From contig NZ_CP130613.1 in assembly GCF_030623445.1 (NCBI RefSeq), forward strand, positions 806,001 to 870,000: a DNA stretch of 64,000 bases. Direction: 5' to 3'. This document shows positions 19,701-27,893 of the stretch, one piece after another (positions within the stretch are counted from its first letter, which is position 1; each line of letters opens with the position of its first letter). Made by a program: the position numbers and the translations under genes. The notes below the pieces were generated by a model. It saw nothing but the letters and a program-made list of their open reading frames with translations. It was not told the origin of the DNA and ran no database searches. Origin of the DNA: Pseudogemmatithrix spongiicola. Its GTDB lineage: Bacteria; Gemmatimonadota; Gemmatimonadetes; Gemmatimonadales; Gemmatimonadaceae.

Positions 19701-20037
19701 GCCGAGTTGGGTCGGCTGGCTTCTCAGGGGCCTTCAGCTCGACGTGGCCTGTGAGGAGTCCCGAGGTGAACACGCCGATATCGGGGCGGCCCAGTCCATC
19801 GTCGGCGAGGATCTCAGTGTGCGTACGCACTTCTAGCCCGAAGAGACTGCCAGCCGCCTGCAGCAACGTGCTAACGGGTGGCTTCAGTTGGTCTTCTGGC
19901 TGGTATCGCCCTTTGCTCTCGAAGCCGCGCTTCAGTCCGTCCGCGTACGCGCGCAAAGTCTCGACAAGCGTTTCGTCAACGCCGATGTCAGACACCTCGG
20001 GTGGTGCGGTCGGGACCTTCCGGCGACTTGGGGGCAT
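16705..20037 (-). CDS. Single-chain restriction-modification enzyme (type IIG / ISP-like)
   Basis: This 1110-residue protein joins a nuclease, an adenine methyltransferase and a specificity region in one chain. The nuclease signature is D86 with E100-L-K102 (PD-(D/E)xK). The methyltransferase has motif I DPAVGTGTYL at 381-390 and the catalytic GNPPY at 501-505 of N6-adenine enzymes, preceded by VYYTPIEVVH. The C-terminal third resembles the type ISP specificity domain (YEFQVSGYKVVQRWLAGRMK). No helicase motifs lie between nuclease and methyltransferase, so it fits type IIG better than true ISP. No partner gene flanks it. Its DNA is visibly richer in A/T with different codon use than its neighbours, so acquisition by transfer is likely. 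The recognition site cannot be read from the sequence. Confidence 0.88.
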   Translation of the reverse strand: MPPSRRKVPTAPPEVSDIGVDETLVETLRAYADGLKRGFESKGRYQPEDQLKPPVSTLLQAAGSLFGLEVRTHTEILADDGLGRPDIGVFTSGLLTGHVELKAPEKPADPTRLRGGDRQQWERFKGLPNLLYCNGREFVLMRSGERVASATIGEDPITEGANAVSAPAAAKLTAVLREFLRWEPIAPSSPKQLAATLAPLCRLLRGAVLTAVKAENEELTALAKDWRRYLFPSASDEEFADAYAQTLTYALLLARIEGDTAFSIDAAAKSLATGHSLLASALKILSDEQARQHLAIPFSYLERTISAVDPAQLMKKSKGDPWLYFYEDFLAAYDPEMRKNRGVYYTPIEVVHCQVRLVAELLRDRFDADRDFTDPQVITLDPAVGTGTYLLAALEHSLDAVEARSGTGARRSAASTAAKNLHGFELLVGPYAVAHLRLTQMIHAENAKPGSDGVRVYLTDTLESPHKEPPEHLPLLYKELGEEHERARRVKESTPVMVCIGNPPYDREQRAQNAAAGPRKGGWVRFGDGGDDSRPLLQDFIEPLSDLGYGVHAKNLYNDYVYFWRWALWKVFEQQGGAGKGIVSFITASSYLLGHAFAGVRATMRSTFEEMWILDLGGEGRGARKSENVFAIQTPVCIAIGVRRGPTDGACKVWYHAIDGSTAEKLAALESIRSLADVPWIAVTANEPHEPMLPSTGGAWNTWPRLTDLFPWQESGLQFKRTWPIAADVGTLDVRWRTLLASSSRALVFKETRDLKISKEVAPLIAGSPKLTPLGLLTPDEPMPSSQPYAYRSFDIRSAIIDPRVGDYLRPSLQHCHSERQVYLATKFTLQLGTGGAASATCYLPDLDYFNARGGRDIVPLYRDRDGREPNIATGILALLTARLGQSVSAEDFFAYCYAMLAGPAYAETFADELSIPGPRIPLTTNPRLFDEAVALGREWLFLHTYGERFVPTSRRAGRIPAGAIKCAKGTSDDPAEYPESFSYDAAKRELRVGDGRFTGVSPEVYEFQVSGYKVVQRWLAGRMKERSGKRSSPLDDIRPERWTFDNELLQLLWVLEHSCAKFATHAALLVRILGSKLISADELAEPTFEDRAGPRPSRRGNTVQETLNL

Positions 20038-20120
20038 CGGAGCGGTAGTGGCAGGGTCAGTCTGCTTGACGAAAGCCGCTGGCGGGCGACACGTGGTATC
20101 AGTGTCTCGCCCCCTGGCAC

Positions 20121-20126
20121 ATTCTA
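20121..20126 (-). promoter_or_regulatory. Candidate -10 element of the restriction-modification gene (TAGAAT)
   Basis: TAGAAT on the minus strand matches the TATAAT consensus at five of six positions and lies 83 bases before the ATG at 20037. A CTGGCG hexamer stands 17 bases upstream, in place of a normal -35. The leader is long for this window. Confidence 0.4.
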
Positions 20127-20160
20127 ACTCAGGGGCACGTCTGCGCCAGCCACTCGCTGT

Positions 20161-20985
20161 TCAGTTCGTTCTTAGGCTCTGGTTCAGCCTGTTCTGCAGC
20201 CACCGGTGCATGGCCGGATTCCCCGCAAGCACGGCGCTCGGGCCGAAGGCCGTGAGATGCGCGCCGCTCATGTCGGTGGCTCGGCCCCCCGCCTCGCGCA
20301 CGAGCAGCATGCCCGCCGCGAAGTCCCACGGCGACAGCATCATCTCCCAAAAGCCGTCGAAGCGTCCGCAGGCCACGCTGGCCAAGTCGATGCTCGCCGC
20401 GCCGGGCCGGCGCACGCCGCTCACATGCGCCATGACCGCCGCCATCTGGCGATGGTAGGGGTCGATGTCGTTCGGGTCCCTGAACGGGAACCCCGTGCCG
20501 ATCAGCGCGCGCTGCGGATCGGTGATGTCCGATACGCGAATTGGCTGGCCGTTGAGCTGAGCGCCGCCGCCGGCGCGCGCCGTGAAGACTTCATCACCGG
20601 GCACGTCGTGCACCACGCCGACGACTGGCTCGCCGTCCACCAGGATCGCGATGCTGACCGCGTACTCGGGATAGCCGTGCAGGAAGTTCGTCGTGCCGTC
20701 GAGTGGGTCCACGACGATCGCCACCCCATGCTCGAGCAGCTCGCGCGGGACGCTGGCCGCGCTCTCCTCGGCGAGCACGGTGGCCCGCGGGACGCCCTCG
20801 CCCATCACCGCGAGGATGGCCGCTTCGGCCGCCAGATCCACCTCGGACACGAAGTCCGTGGGGCCTTTCGACCGCCAGTCGAGGTTGCGGATGTCCGGCG
20901 CGGCATCGCGGATCACCGCCGCGCCCGCCGCTGCCGCGCGCACCGCCACCGCCAGCCAGTCCGTGCGCTCCTGTTGAAGCCCCAT
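20161..20985 (-). CDS. Inositol monophosphatase-family phosphatase
   Basis: Members are Mg-dependent phosphatases acting on inositol phosphate, histidinol phosphate, PAP or fructose bisphosphate. The 274 residues show the metal site: Glu73-Glu74 in LAEESAA, the signature DPLDGTTNF from Asp93, and WDFAAGMLLVREAGG in the C-terminal half. All catalytic residues are present. The substrate is not resolved: SuhB-like inositol phosphatase is the default, histidinol phosphatase (HisN) is an alternative. The gene is divergent from trpS with only 23 bases between the starts, so their promoters overlap. Confidence 0.9.
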   Translation of the reverse strand: MGLQQERTDWLAVAVRAAAAGAAVIRDAAPDIRNLDWRSKGPTDFVSEVDLAAEAAILAVMGEGVPRATVLAEESAASVPRELLEHGVAIVVDPLDGTTNFLHGYPEYAVSIAILVDGEPVVGVVHDVPGDEVFTARAGGGAQLNGQPIRVSDITDPQRALIGTGFPFRDPNDIDPYHRQMAAVMAHVSGVRRPGAASIDLASVACGRFDGFWEMMLSPWDFAAGMLLVREAGGRATDMSGAHLTAFGPSAVLAGNPAMHRWLQNRLNQSLRTN

Positions 20986-21002
20986 CTCAGTCTCCGTAAC
21001 TT
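20974..21002 (+). promoter_or_regulatory. trpS promoter, predicted leaderless
   Basis: TTGAAG (20974-20979), a 17-base spacer and TAACTT (20997-21002) form a good sigma-70-type promoter. The -10 ends six bases before the trpS ATG, so the expected start of transcription is the A of the ATG itself. The -35 lies within the start of the divergent phosphatase gene. Confidence 0.65.
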
Positions 21003-21008
21003 CGTGGG

Positions 21009-22001
21009 ATGACGCGTGTCTTCAGCGGGATCCAGCCCTCGGGCGAATTGCACATCGGCAACTACCTCGGGGCCGTCAAGAACTGGGTCGCGCTGCAGGG
21101 CCAGCACGAGTCGTTCTTCTGCATCGTAAACTACCACGCCATCACGGTGGCGTACCTGCCGGACGACCTGCGTCGCCGCACCCGCGACATGGCGATCTCG
21201 CTGCTGGCCTCCGGCCTCGACGAGGCCAAGTGCACGCTGTTCGTCCAGAGCGACGTGCCGGAGCACACCGAGCTGCAGTGGATCTTCAACACGGTCACGC
21301 CGCTGGGCGAGCTCGAGCGCCAGGTGCAGTTCAAGGACAAGGCGGGCAAGCAGGAGCAAGTCATGGCCGGCCTGCTCAACTATCCCGTGCTGCAGGCGGC
21401 GGACATCCTGCTGTACCTCGCCGACACGGTGCCCGTCGGCGAAGACCAGGTGCAGCATCTCGAACTCTCGCGCGTCGTGGCCCGCAACTGGAACGCCCGC
21501 TTCTCGCCCGACGCGCCGTACTTCCCGGAGCCGCAGCCCAAGCTCACGCCGACGCGGCGCATCGTCGGGCTCGACGGCCAGGCAAAGATGAGCAAGTCGC
21601 TAGGCAACACCATCGGCCTGCTCGAGACGCCGGACGAGATGTGGAACAAGCTGCGGCCGGCCATCACCGACCCGGCGCGGCAGCGGAAGACCGATCCCGG
21701 CACGCCGGAGAACTGCAAGACCGTCTTCGAGCTGCACAAGGCGTTCTCGAGCGCCGAGACGGTGAAGGAAGTGGACGAGAACTGCCGCGGCGCCAAGTGG
21801 GGCTGCATCGACTGCAAGAAGGTGCTGCACGCGAACATGGTGGCCGAGCTGACGCCGATCCGCACGCGGGCCGAGGCGCTGCAGGCCAATCCCAAGCAGG
21901 TGGACGCGTTGCTCGCCGAGGGCGGTCGCAAGGCACGGGCGGTTGCGCAGGAGACGATCCGCACGGTGAAGGACAAGATGGGGCTCGACGCGCGTGGATG
22001 A
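21009..22001 (+). CDS. trpS: Tryptophanyl-tRNA synthetase
   Basis: This class I synthetase charges tRNA-Trp. The 330 residues carry the HIGH-type motif (SGELHIGNYLGAVKNW at about 11-26) and the KMSKS motif (GQAKMSKSLGN), and the length fits the bacterial TrpRS family. A Cys-bearing segment WGCIDCKK occurs near residue 262. The start codon seems to be the first base of the mRNA: no ribosome site precedes it, and a promoter ends six bases upstream. The 3' end overlaps the next gene by eight bases, so it heads an operon of up to five genes. Confidence 0.96.
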   Translation: MTRVFSGIQPSGELHIGNYLGAVKNWVALQGQHESFFCIVNYHAITVAYLPDDLRRRTRDMAISLLASGLDEAKCTLFVQSDVPEHTELQWIFNTVTPLGELERQVQFKDKAGKQEQVMAGLLNYPVLQAADILLYLADTVPVGEDQVQHLELSRVVARNWNARFSPDAPYFPEPQPKLTPTRRIVGLDGQAKMSKSLGNTIGLLETPDEMWNKLRPAITDPARQRKTDPGTPENCKTVFELHKAFSSAETVKEVDENCRGAKWGCIDCKKVLHANMVAELTPIRTRAEALQANPKQVDALLAEGGRKARAVAQETIRTVKDKMGLDARG

Positions 22002-22560
22002 ATTCGCGCAGTGGATCGAGGTGTTTCGCCTCGACCTCGGGGCGAAGCTGCTGATCGCCATCCTCGCGGGCGGCGCCATCGGGCTTGAGCGCGAGCTGCG
22101 GCACAAGCCGGCGGGCCTGCGCACCAACATCCTCATCTGCCTCGGATCGGCGCTGCTCATGGACCTCTCGATGCGCATCGCCGGCCCAAGCGGCGGCGAT
22201 CCCGGCCGCATCGCGGCGCAGGTCGTGACGGGCATCGGCTTCCTCGGCGCGGGGACGATCCTGCACACGCGCGGCACGATCACCGGCCTGACGAGCGCGG
22301 CGACCATCTGGGTCGTCGCGGCGATCGGTCTCACGGCGGGCGCCGGGTTCCTCTTCGAGGCGCTGGCCGCGACGATCACCGTGATGGTCGTGCTCGAGGG
22401 CATGGGCTACATCGAGCGGCGCTTCTTGGACCGGCCCAGCGATACCGCTGAGGGCATTCCACCGGACGAGTTCGACGCGCGGACCGGCGGACGGCGTGGT
22501 GGCGATGCTTCGCAGCGCCGGCGGGCGAGCGATCGCCCGCACCAAGGCGACGACGCGTGA
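21994..22560 (+). CDS. MgtC/SapB-family membrane protein
   Basis: The 188-residue protein has four or so membrane helices and the family segment AGGAIGLERELRHKPAGLRTN followed by CLGSALLM and the glycine-rich VVTGIGFLGAGTI. MgtC relatives modulate the F-ATPase or Mg homeostasis; the biochemical role is not settled. The GTG at 21994 overlaps the trpS stop. The last 45 residues are a hydrophilic, disordered tail (GRRGGDASQRRR). It overlaps the following dehydrogenase start by four bases (GTGA). Confidence 0.85.
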   Translation: MDEFAQWIEVFRLDLGAKLLIAILAGGAIGLERELRHKPAGLRTNILICLGSALLMDLSMRIAGPSGGDPGRIAAQVVTGIGFLGAGTILHTRGTITGLTSAATIWVVAAIGLTAGAGFLFEALAATITVMVVLEGMGYIERRFLDRPSDTAEGIPPDEFDARTGGRRGGDASQRRRASDRPHQGDDA

Positions 22561-23597
22561 GCGGCGAGCGCCTGATGGTCGTGGACCTGCGCTCCACGGC
22601 GCAGGCCTTCAACCTGCCGGACCGCGTCGCGCAGGCGATCACCGATGCCACGCCCGCGGGCTGGCGCGTGCACATCGTCTCGGCAGTCACGGACTCCTTC
22701 GGTGACGGCGCGCAGGCGCCGAGCGAGGAGTCGTTGCGCGTGATTCCTGACGCCGAGGTCTACGTGGGCTTCGGCATGCCGCGGGCGCTGTTCTTGGCGG
22801 GCGCGAAGCTCCGCTGGGTGCAGACCGGAACCGCGGGCGTGGCGACGCTCCTGTTCGACGAGATGCGGAACGGCGCGTGCCAACTCACGAACGCGGCGGG
22901 GCTCTATGGCCCGACGATCGCCGAGCATGTGTTGGCTGGCGTGCTGCACTTCCTGCGGGCCTTCGATCTCGCCGAGGAGATGCGTCGCGAGAAGGTCTGG
23001 GACCAGAGCGCCTTCGCGACGCCGCGCGCGCTGGTGCGCGAGGTGGATGAACTGCACGTGCTCGTGGTCGGTGCGGGCGGCTTGGGTAGCGAGATTGCCC
23101 GTCGCTTTTCCGCGCTTGGGGCGCGTGTCAGCGGCGTGCGCCGACGGCCGGGACTCGGCCTGCCACCGGGGTTCGATGCCATCCACGGGCTCAGCGAGCT
23201 CGATGGCTTGCTGCCGCTCGCCGACGTGGTGGTGCTGGCCACGCCGCTGACGGAGGAGACGCGATCGGTCTTGGATGCCCGGCGCATGAAGGGCCTCAAG
23301 CCCGGCGCGATCGTCGCGAACGTGGCGCGCGGCGCCCTGTTGGATGAGGCCGCGCTGGTCGACGGCCTCGTGGCGGGCCGCATCCGCGGCGCGGTGCTCG
23401 ACGTGTTCGCCAAGGAACCGCTGGCGGCGGATAGCCCGCTGTGGCAGCTTCCACGGGTCGTCTGGACGCCGCATGTGAGCGGCGTCTCGCCGCGCCGGTT
23501 CTGGGACCGGCTGCAGGACTTGATCCTCGACAACTGGGCGCGCTACCGGGCGGGGGATCCCCTCCGCAACCTGGTGGACAAGCGCGCCGGTTACTGA
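22557..23597 (+). CDS. D-isomer-specific 2-hydroxyacid dehydrogenase family protein
   Basis: These enzymes reduce 2-keto acids with NAD(P)H. The 346 residues show the Rossmann motif GAGGLGS (about 174-180), the catalytic Arg in NVARGALLDE, the acidic residue in the loop DVFAKEPL, and the catalytic His in WTPHVSG. The N-terminal half is the substrate domain. The start GTG overlaps the upstream stop (GTGA). The substrate cannot be told; glyoxylate/hydroxypyruvate reductase-like and phosphoglycerate-type are both possible. It is in the trpS operon without an evident pathway link. Confidence 0.88.
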   Translation: MSGERLMVVDLRSTAQAFNLPDRVAQAITDATPAGWRVHIVSAVTDSFGDGAQAPSEESLRVIPDAEVYVGFGMPRALFLAGAKLRWVQTGTAGVATLLFDEMRNGACQLTNAAGLYGPTIAEHVLAGVLHFLRAFDLAEEMRREKVWDQSAFATPRALVREVDELHVLVVGAGGLGSEIARRFSALGARVSGVRRRPGLGLPPGFDAIHGLSELDGLLPLADVVVLATPLTEETRSVLDARRMKGLKPGAIVANVARGALLDEAALVDGLVAGRIRGAVLDVFAKEPLAADSPLWQLPRVVWTPHVSGVSPRRFWDRLQDLILDNWARYRAGDPLRNLVDKRAGY

Positions 23598-23622
23598 GCA
23601 CCACTAGGCACCAACGGGCGCG

Positions 23623-24687
23623 ATGGAAAAGATCATCAAGGCGGCAGTCGAGCGTGGGGCCAGCGACCTGCACATCAAGGCAGGCGACGTGTTCCGTGCG
23701 CGCATCGACGGCAAGCTGGTGCCGCTCACCAAGCAGGCGCTGACGCCCGACCAGACGAAGGCGATCGCGCTGCGGCTCATCGCCAACGAAGACGACCGCG
23801 CGCGCATCGACAAGATCAACGACTACGATTGCTCGTGGGGCGCGCCGGGCATCGGGCGCTTCCGCGTGAACATCCTGCGGCAGCGCTCGAGCTTCATGAT
23901 CGTGATGCGCGTGATCCCGTTCGAGGTGCCGAGCTTCGAGCGCCTCGCGGTGCCCGGCGTGCTGAAGCAGGTGTCGGAGGCCGAACGCGGCATGATCCTC
24001 GTCACCGGCGTCACGGGCTCGGGCAAGAGCACGACGATGGCGGCGATGATCAACCACATCAACCAGCATCACAACAAGCACATCGTGACGCTGGAGAACC
24101 CGATCGAGTTCCTGCACCGCGACCTGCAGAGCTCCGTCACGCAGCGCGAGATCGGCGTGGACACGGAGAGCTTCCGTATGGGGCTGCGCGCGGCGCTGCG
24201 CCAGGATCCGGACGTCGTGTTGATCGGCGAGATGCGCGACGCCGAGACGATCGACACGGCGATGAAGGCCGCCGAGACGGGGCACCTGCTGATCTCGACG
24301 GTGCACACGCCCGATGCGCAGAGCACGGTGCTGCGGATCATGGCCATGTTCCCGCCCGAGGAACAGGACGTGGTGCGCGTGCGGTTGGCGGAGTCGCTGC
24401 ATGCAGTGATCTCGCAGCGCTTGCTCCCGCGGAAGGACGGCAACGGGCGCGTGGCGGCGCTGGAAATCATGATCGTCACGCCGACGATCCGCGACCTGAT
24501 GCTCGACCGCGACAAGGTGAATGAGATCCGCGATTACATCGCCGCGGGCCACGAGCAGTACGGCATGCAGACCTTCGACCAGCACCTCGAGCAGCTGGTG
24601 AAGGAGGACGTCATCGACCTCAAGGTCGCGCTGGCGGCCTCGACGCGCCCGTCAGACCTGGCGCTCAAGTTCAACATGGGTGGCTGA
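23623..24687 (+). CDS. PilT-like twitching-motility ATPase
   Basis: PilT/PilU ATPases power type IV pilus retraction. The 354 residues carry the Walker A GVTGSGKST at 129-137, the Walker B-like DVVLIGEMRD (about 197-206), the Asp box region EFLHRDLQS and the His box HLLISTVHT with His228. The N-terminal PAS-like PilT domain contains GASDLHIKAG. The C-terminal family motif AIRNLIR of PilT is not seen here (VTPTIRDLMLDRDKVNEIRDYI occupies that part, read in sections), so PilU or a diverged PilT are options. No other pilus gene lies in the window. Confidence 0.9.
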   Translation: MEKIIKAAVERGASDLHIKAGDVFRARIDGKLVPLTKQALTPDQTKAIALRLIANEDDRARIDKINDYDCSWGAPGIGRFRVNILRQRSSFMIVMRVIPFEVPSFERLAVPGVLKQVSEAERGMILVTGVTGSGKSTTMAAMINHINQHHNKHIVTLENPIEFLHRDLQSSVTQREIGVDTESFRMGLRAALRQDPDVVLIGEMRDAETIDTAMKAAETGHLLISTVHTPDAQSTVLRIMAMFPPEEQDVVRVRLAESLHAVISQRLLPRKDGNGRVAALEIMIVTPTIRDLMLDRDKVNEIRDYIAAGHEQYGMQTFDQHLEQLVKEDVIDLKVALAASTRPSDLALKFNMGG

Positions 24688-24688
24688 G

Positions 24689-25564
24689 ATGCAGCTGCAG
24701 GGAATCTTCGCGCCGGTCATCTCCACCTTCCACGCGGGCTCCGAGGACCTCGATCTCGACGGATTCGCCGCGAACGTGCGCTCGCACATCGCGGAGGGCC
24801 TGGACGGCATGGTGGTCGCGGGCTCGACGGGTGAGGCGGCGTTGCTCAGCGAAGCCGAGCGCGGGGCGCTGGTGGCGACGGCTCGCGAGCACACGCCGGC
24901 GGGCAAGCTGGTCATCGCGGGCTGCGGCGGCGAGAGCACGCGGCAGACGGTGGCGCGGACGCAGCAGGCCAAGGCGAGCGGCGCCGATGCCGTCCTGGTG
25001 GTCGCGCCGCACTACTACGCGAATGCGATGACGGAGGAGGTGCTGCGCGCGCATTATCGGCGCGTGGCGGACGAATCGCCGCTGCCGGTGATCCTCTACA
25101 ACATCCCGAAGTACATGCACTTCGCGCTGTCCGCGGAGCTGGTGGCGGAACTCGCGCAGCACGGCAACGTAATCGGCATCAAGGACAGCTCGGGCGTGCT
25201 CGACATGCTCAAGGGATTCCTCAAGGCGCAGTCGCCCACCTTCAGTGTGCTCACGGGCAGCGGCAGCGGCCTGCAGGCGGGGCTTGAGGCCGGGGCGCGT
25301 GGCGGCATCCTCGCGGTCTCGCTGTTCGCGGCAGGGTTTGCGCTCGAGGTGCTCGAGGCCGTGCGCGGCGGCGAGCCGGAGCGCGCCGCGAAGGCGCAGG
25401 CGCGGCTCAAGCCGATGGCCGATGTGATCGTGGCCAAGCTTGGCGTGCCCGGCGTGAAGGCGGCGATGGAGGCCGTCGGCAAGGTGGGTGGAATGCCGCG
25501 CATGCCGTTGCTGCCGCTGGATGCGGCGGGGCGCGCCGAAGTCGCTGCCGCGCTCGCCGGCTGA
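24689..25564 (+). CDS. DapA/HOGA-family aldolase (4-hydroxy-2-oxoglutarate aldolase-like)
   Basis: The family splits or joins pyruvate with an aldehyde through a Schiff-base lysine. The lysine is in VIGIKDSSG, the catalytic Tyr in VILYNIPKY, and GSTGEAALLS replaces the DapA-type GTTGE motif. Segments such as CGGESTRQTVARTQQA, ADAVLVVAPHYY and FSVLTGSGSG resemble 4-hydroxy-2-oxoglutarate aldolase more than DapA. The start at 24689 (MQLQGIF) abuts the PilT stop; a GTG at 24680 would add three residues. A role in lysine synthesis is possible, but I think an HOGA-like or other pyruvate aldolase more likely. Confidence 0.75.
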   Translation: MQLQGIFAPVISTFHAGSEDLDLDGFAANVRSHIAEGLDGMVVAGSTGEAALLSEAERGALVATAREHTPAGKLVIAGCGGESTRQTVARTQQAKASGADAVLVVAPHYYANAMTEEVLRAHYRRVADESPLPVILYNIPKYMHFALSAELVAELAQHGNVIGIKDSSGVLDMLKGFLKAQSPTFSVLTGSGSGLQAGLEAGARGGILAVSLFAAGFALEVLEAVRGGEPERAAKAQARLKPMADVIVAKLGVPGVKAAMEAVGKVGGMPRMPLLPLDAAGRAEVAAALAG

Positions 25565-25579
25565 ACCCCAAACGACTTC

Positions 25580-25638
25580 ACCACGAAGACACGGAGACAC
25601 GAAGGACTGGTTCCTTCGTGTCTCCGTGCCTTCGTGGT
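25580..25638. repeat. 27-bp inverted repeat of the CACGAAGA octad type
   Basis: Arms 25580-25606 and 25612-25638 are inverted copies with one mismatch around a five-base loop. Each arm reads as 8-base units (cacgaaga, cacggaga, cacgaagg). It lies 16 bases after the aldolase gene and would make a strong hairpin in either strand's RNA, so it may serve as a transcription end or be a dispersed repeat. Confidence 0.75.
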
Positions 25639-25652
25639 AATGGCGGTTGCAG

Positions 25653-25681
25653 TTGCCGTTCGCCGTTTCACGCCATAGATT
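25653..25681 (+). promoter_or_regulatory. Candidate promoter upstream of purA
   Basis: TTGCCG (25653-25658), a 17-base spacer and TAGATT (25676-25681) resemble a sigma-70 promoter. The expected transcription start, near 25688, lies on the first base of the terminator hairpin at 25689-25717, so transcription would at once meet a terminator before reaching purA. Confidence 0.5.
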
Positions 25682-25688
25682 CTTTCTA

Positions 25689-25717
25689 CGCCCCGCGCAT
25701 CCGCGGGGCGTTTTTTT
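25689..25717 (+). terminator. Intrinsic terminator upstream of purA
   Basis: A perfect nine-base-pair stem (25689-25697 with 25702-25710, four-base loop) is followed directly by seven T (25711-25717). This is the clearest factor-independent terminator in the window. It could end the trpS-aldolase operon, or act as an attenuator for purA because a promoter lies just upstream. Confidence 0.85.
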
Positions 25718-25761
25718 GTGCCCGTCCGTGGGGCCTGGCTGCGTCTTCCGCCTGACCGAAC

Positions 25762-27042
<1,281 letters not shown>

Positions 27043-27066
27043 GGCGCACGCCGGCCGGCGTGCGCC
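27043..27066. terminator. Perfect 24-base palindrome after purA
   Basis: ggcgcacgccgg is followed by its exact inverse complement at 27043-27066, directly behind the purA stop. There is no T-run, so it is a hairpin-type end rather than a textbook terminator. The remaining 229 bases to 27295 have no gene and hold the leader of the next cluster, with a ggaggg ribosome site at 27285-27290. Confidence 0.55.
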
Positions 27067-27295
27067 AGGCACGGTGTCGGCGTGACGTCTGGCTGACGGT
27101 CGGTTGACGCTCAAGCACTTTCGCGACGCCGAGTGCCGCCCCGTGTGAGGCCGCTCACAGCCCAATAGCAGTCCCCTGCGCATCTTGCGCCGCACCACAC
27201 TGCGGGAAACATTTAGCCTCGGTTGGGACCCCGGCGACGACACCGCGTCGTCGCCGTGGGTGAACGCCCGCCCCACATGTCCTTGGAGGGACTGT

Positions 27296-27862
27296 ATGAA
27301 GCGCGCTGTACTCGCTGCCTCGCTCGTGCTCGTGACTGCTGCCTGTGGTGGTGGCGGCGCGACTCCCGGTCCGACGCCGAACCCGGACATCCCGACGTGG
27401 TACACGTCGATCCCGACGGACCCGAATATGCTGTATCAGGCGGCGACCTCCGAGTCGCGTGACCTGCAGCTTGCGGTGAACAAGGCGACGGCCGACGGCC
27501 GCAACGGCATCGCGCAGCAGATGGAGACGAAGTTCCAGGGTCTCTCCGAGCGCTTCCAGGAAGAGACGGGCCTGGGCGCCGAGTCCGAGTTGCTTGACCA
27601 GTTCCGCACGGCCTACCGCGGCGTCGTGAACCAGACGCTGAACGGGTCGCGCGTGAGCCGTCAGGAAATCAAGCAGAACGGCGTGACGTACCGCGCCTTC
27701 GTGTTGGTGGAAATGCCGATCGGTGCCGCGAACCAGGCGCTGATGCAGCGCATCCGCTCCAACCAGGCGATGTACACGCGCTTCCGTGCGGCCCAGGCGT
27801 TCGAGGAGCTGGATCGTCAGGTGAAGGCCTACGAGGAGTCGCAGCGCAGCGGCAATCCGTAA
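27296..27862 (+). CDS. LPP20-type lipoprotein
   Basis: The 188-residue protein begins with a lipoprotein signal (lipobox VTAAC, Cys17) and should be anchored in the envelope. The mature part starts PDIPTWYTSIPTDPNMLY and has a long Ala/Gln-rich helical stretch (AVNKATADGRNGIAQQMETK), the pattern of the LPP20 lipoprotein domain. The ATG at 27296 was chosen for the signal peptide and the strong GGAGGG site five bases before it. It opens the caspase cluster: 31 bases later comes a second lipoprotein, then the caspase-like gene. LPP20 domains have no known enzyme activity; an envelope structural or chaperone role is a guess. Confidence 0.8.
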   Translation: MKRAVLAASLVLVTAACGGGGATPGPTPNPDIPTWYTSIPTDPNMLYQAATSESRDLQLAVNKATADGRNGIAQQMETKFQGLSERFQEETGLGAESELLDQFRTAYRGVVNQTLNGSRVSRQEIKQNGVTYRAFVLVEMPIGAANQALMQRIRSNQAMYTRFRAAQAFEELDRQVKAYEESQRSGNP

Positions 27863-27893
27863 GCGTTCGGTTGTAGTCGTACCAGTTCTTCAG

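Noticed and set aside
16705-20037. A BREX or DISARM defence island around the restriction-modification gene
   Set aside because: No PglZ, BrxC, helicase or other partner is present; neighbours are ftcD and a phosphatase.
27203-27225. GGGAAAC followed by GTTG, like an ECF-sigma promoter for the caspase cluster
   Set aside because: The spacer is too short for a known ECF class and no second copy was found in the window, so I do not claim it.
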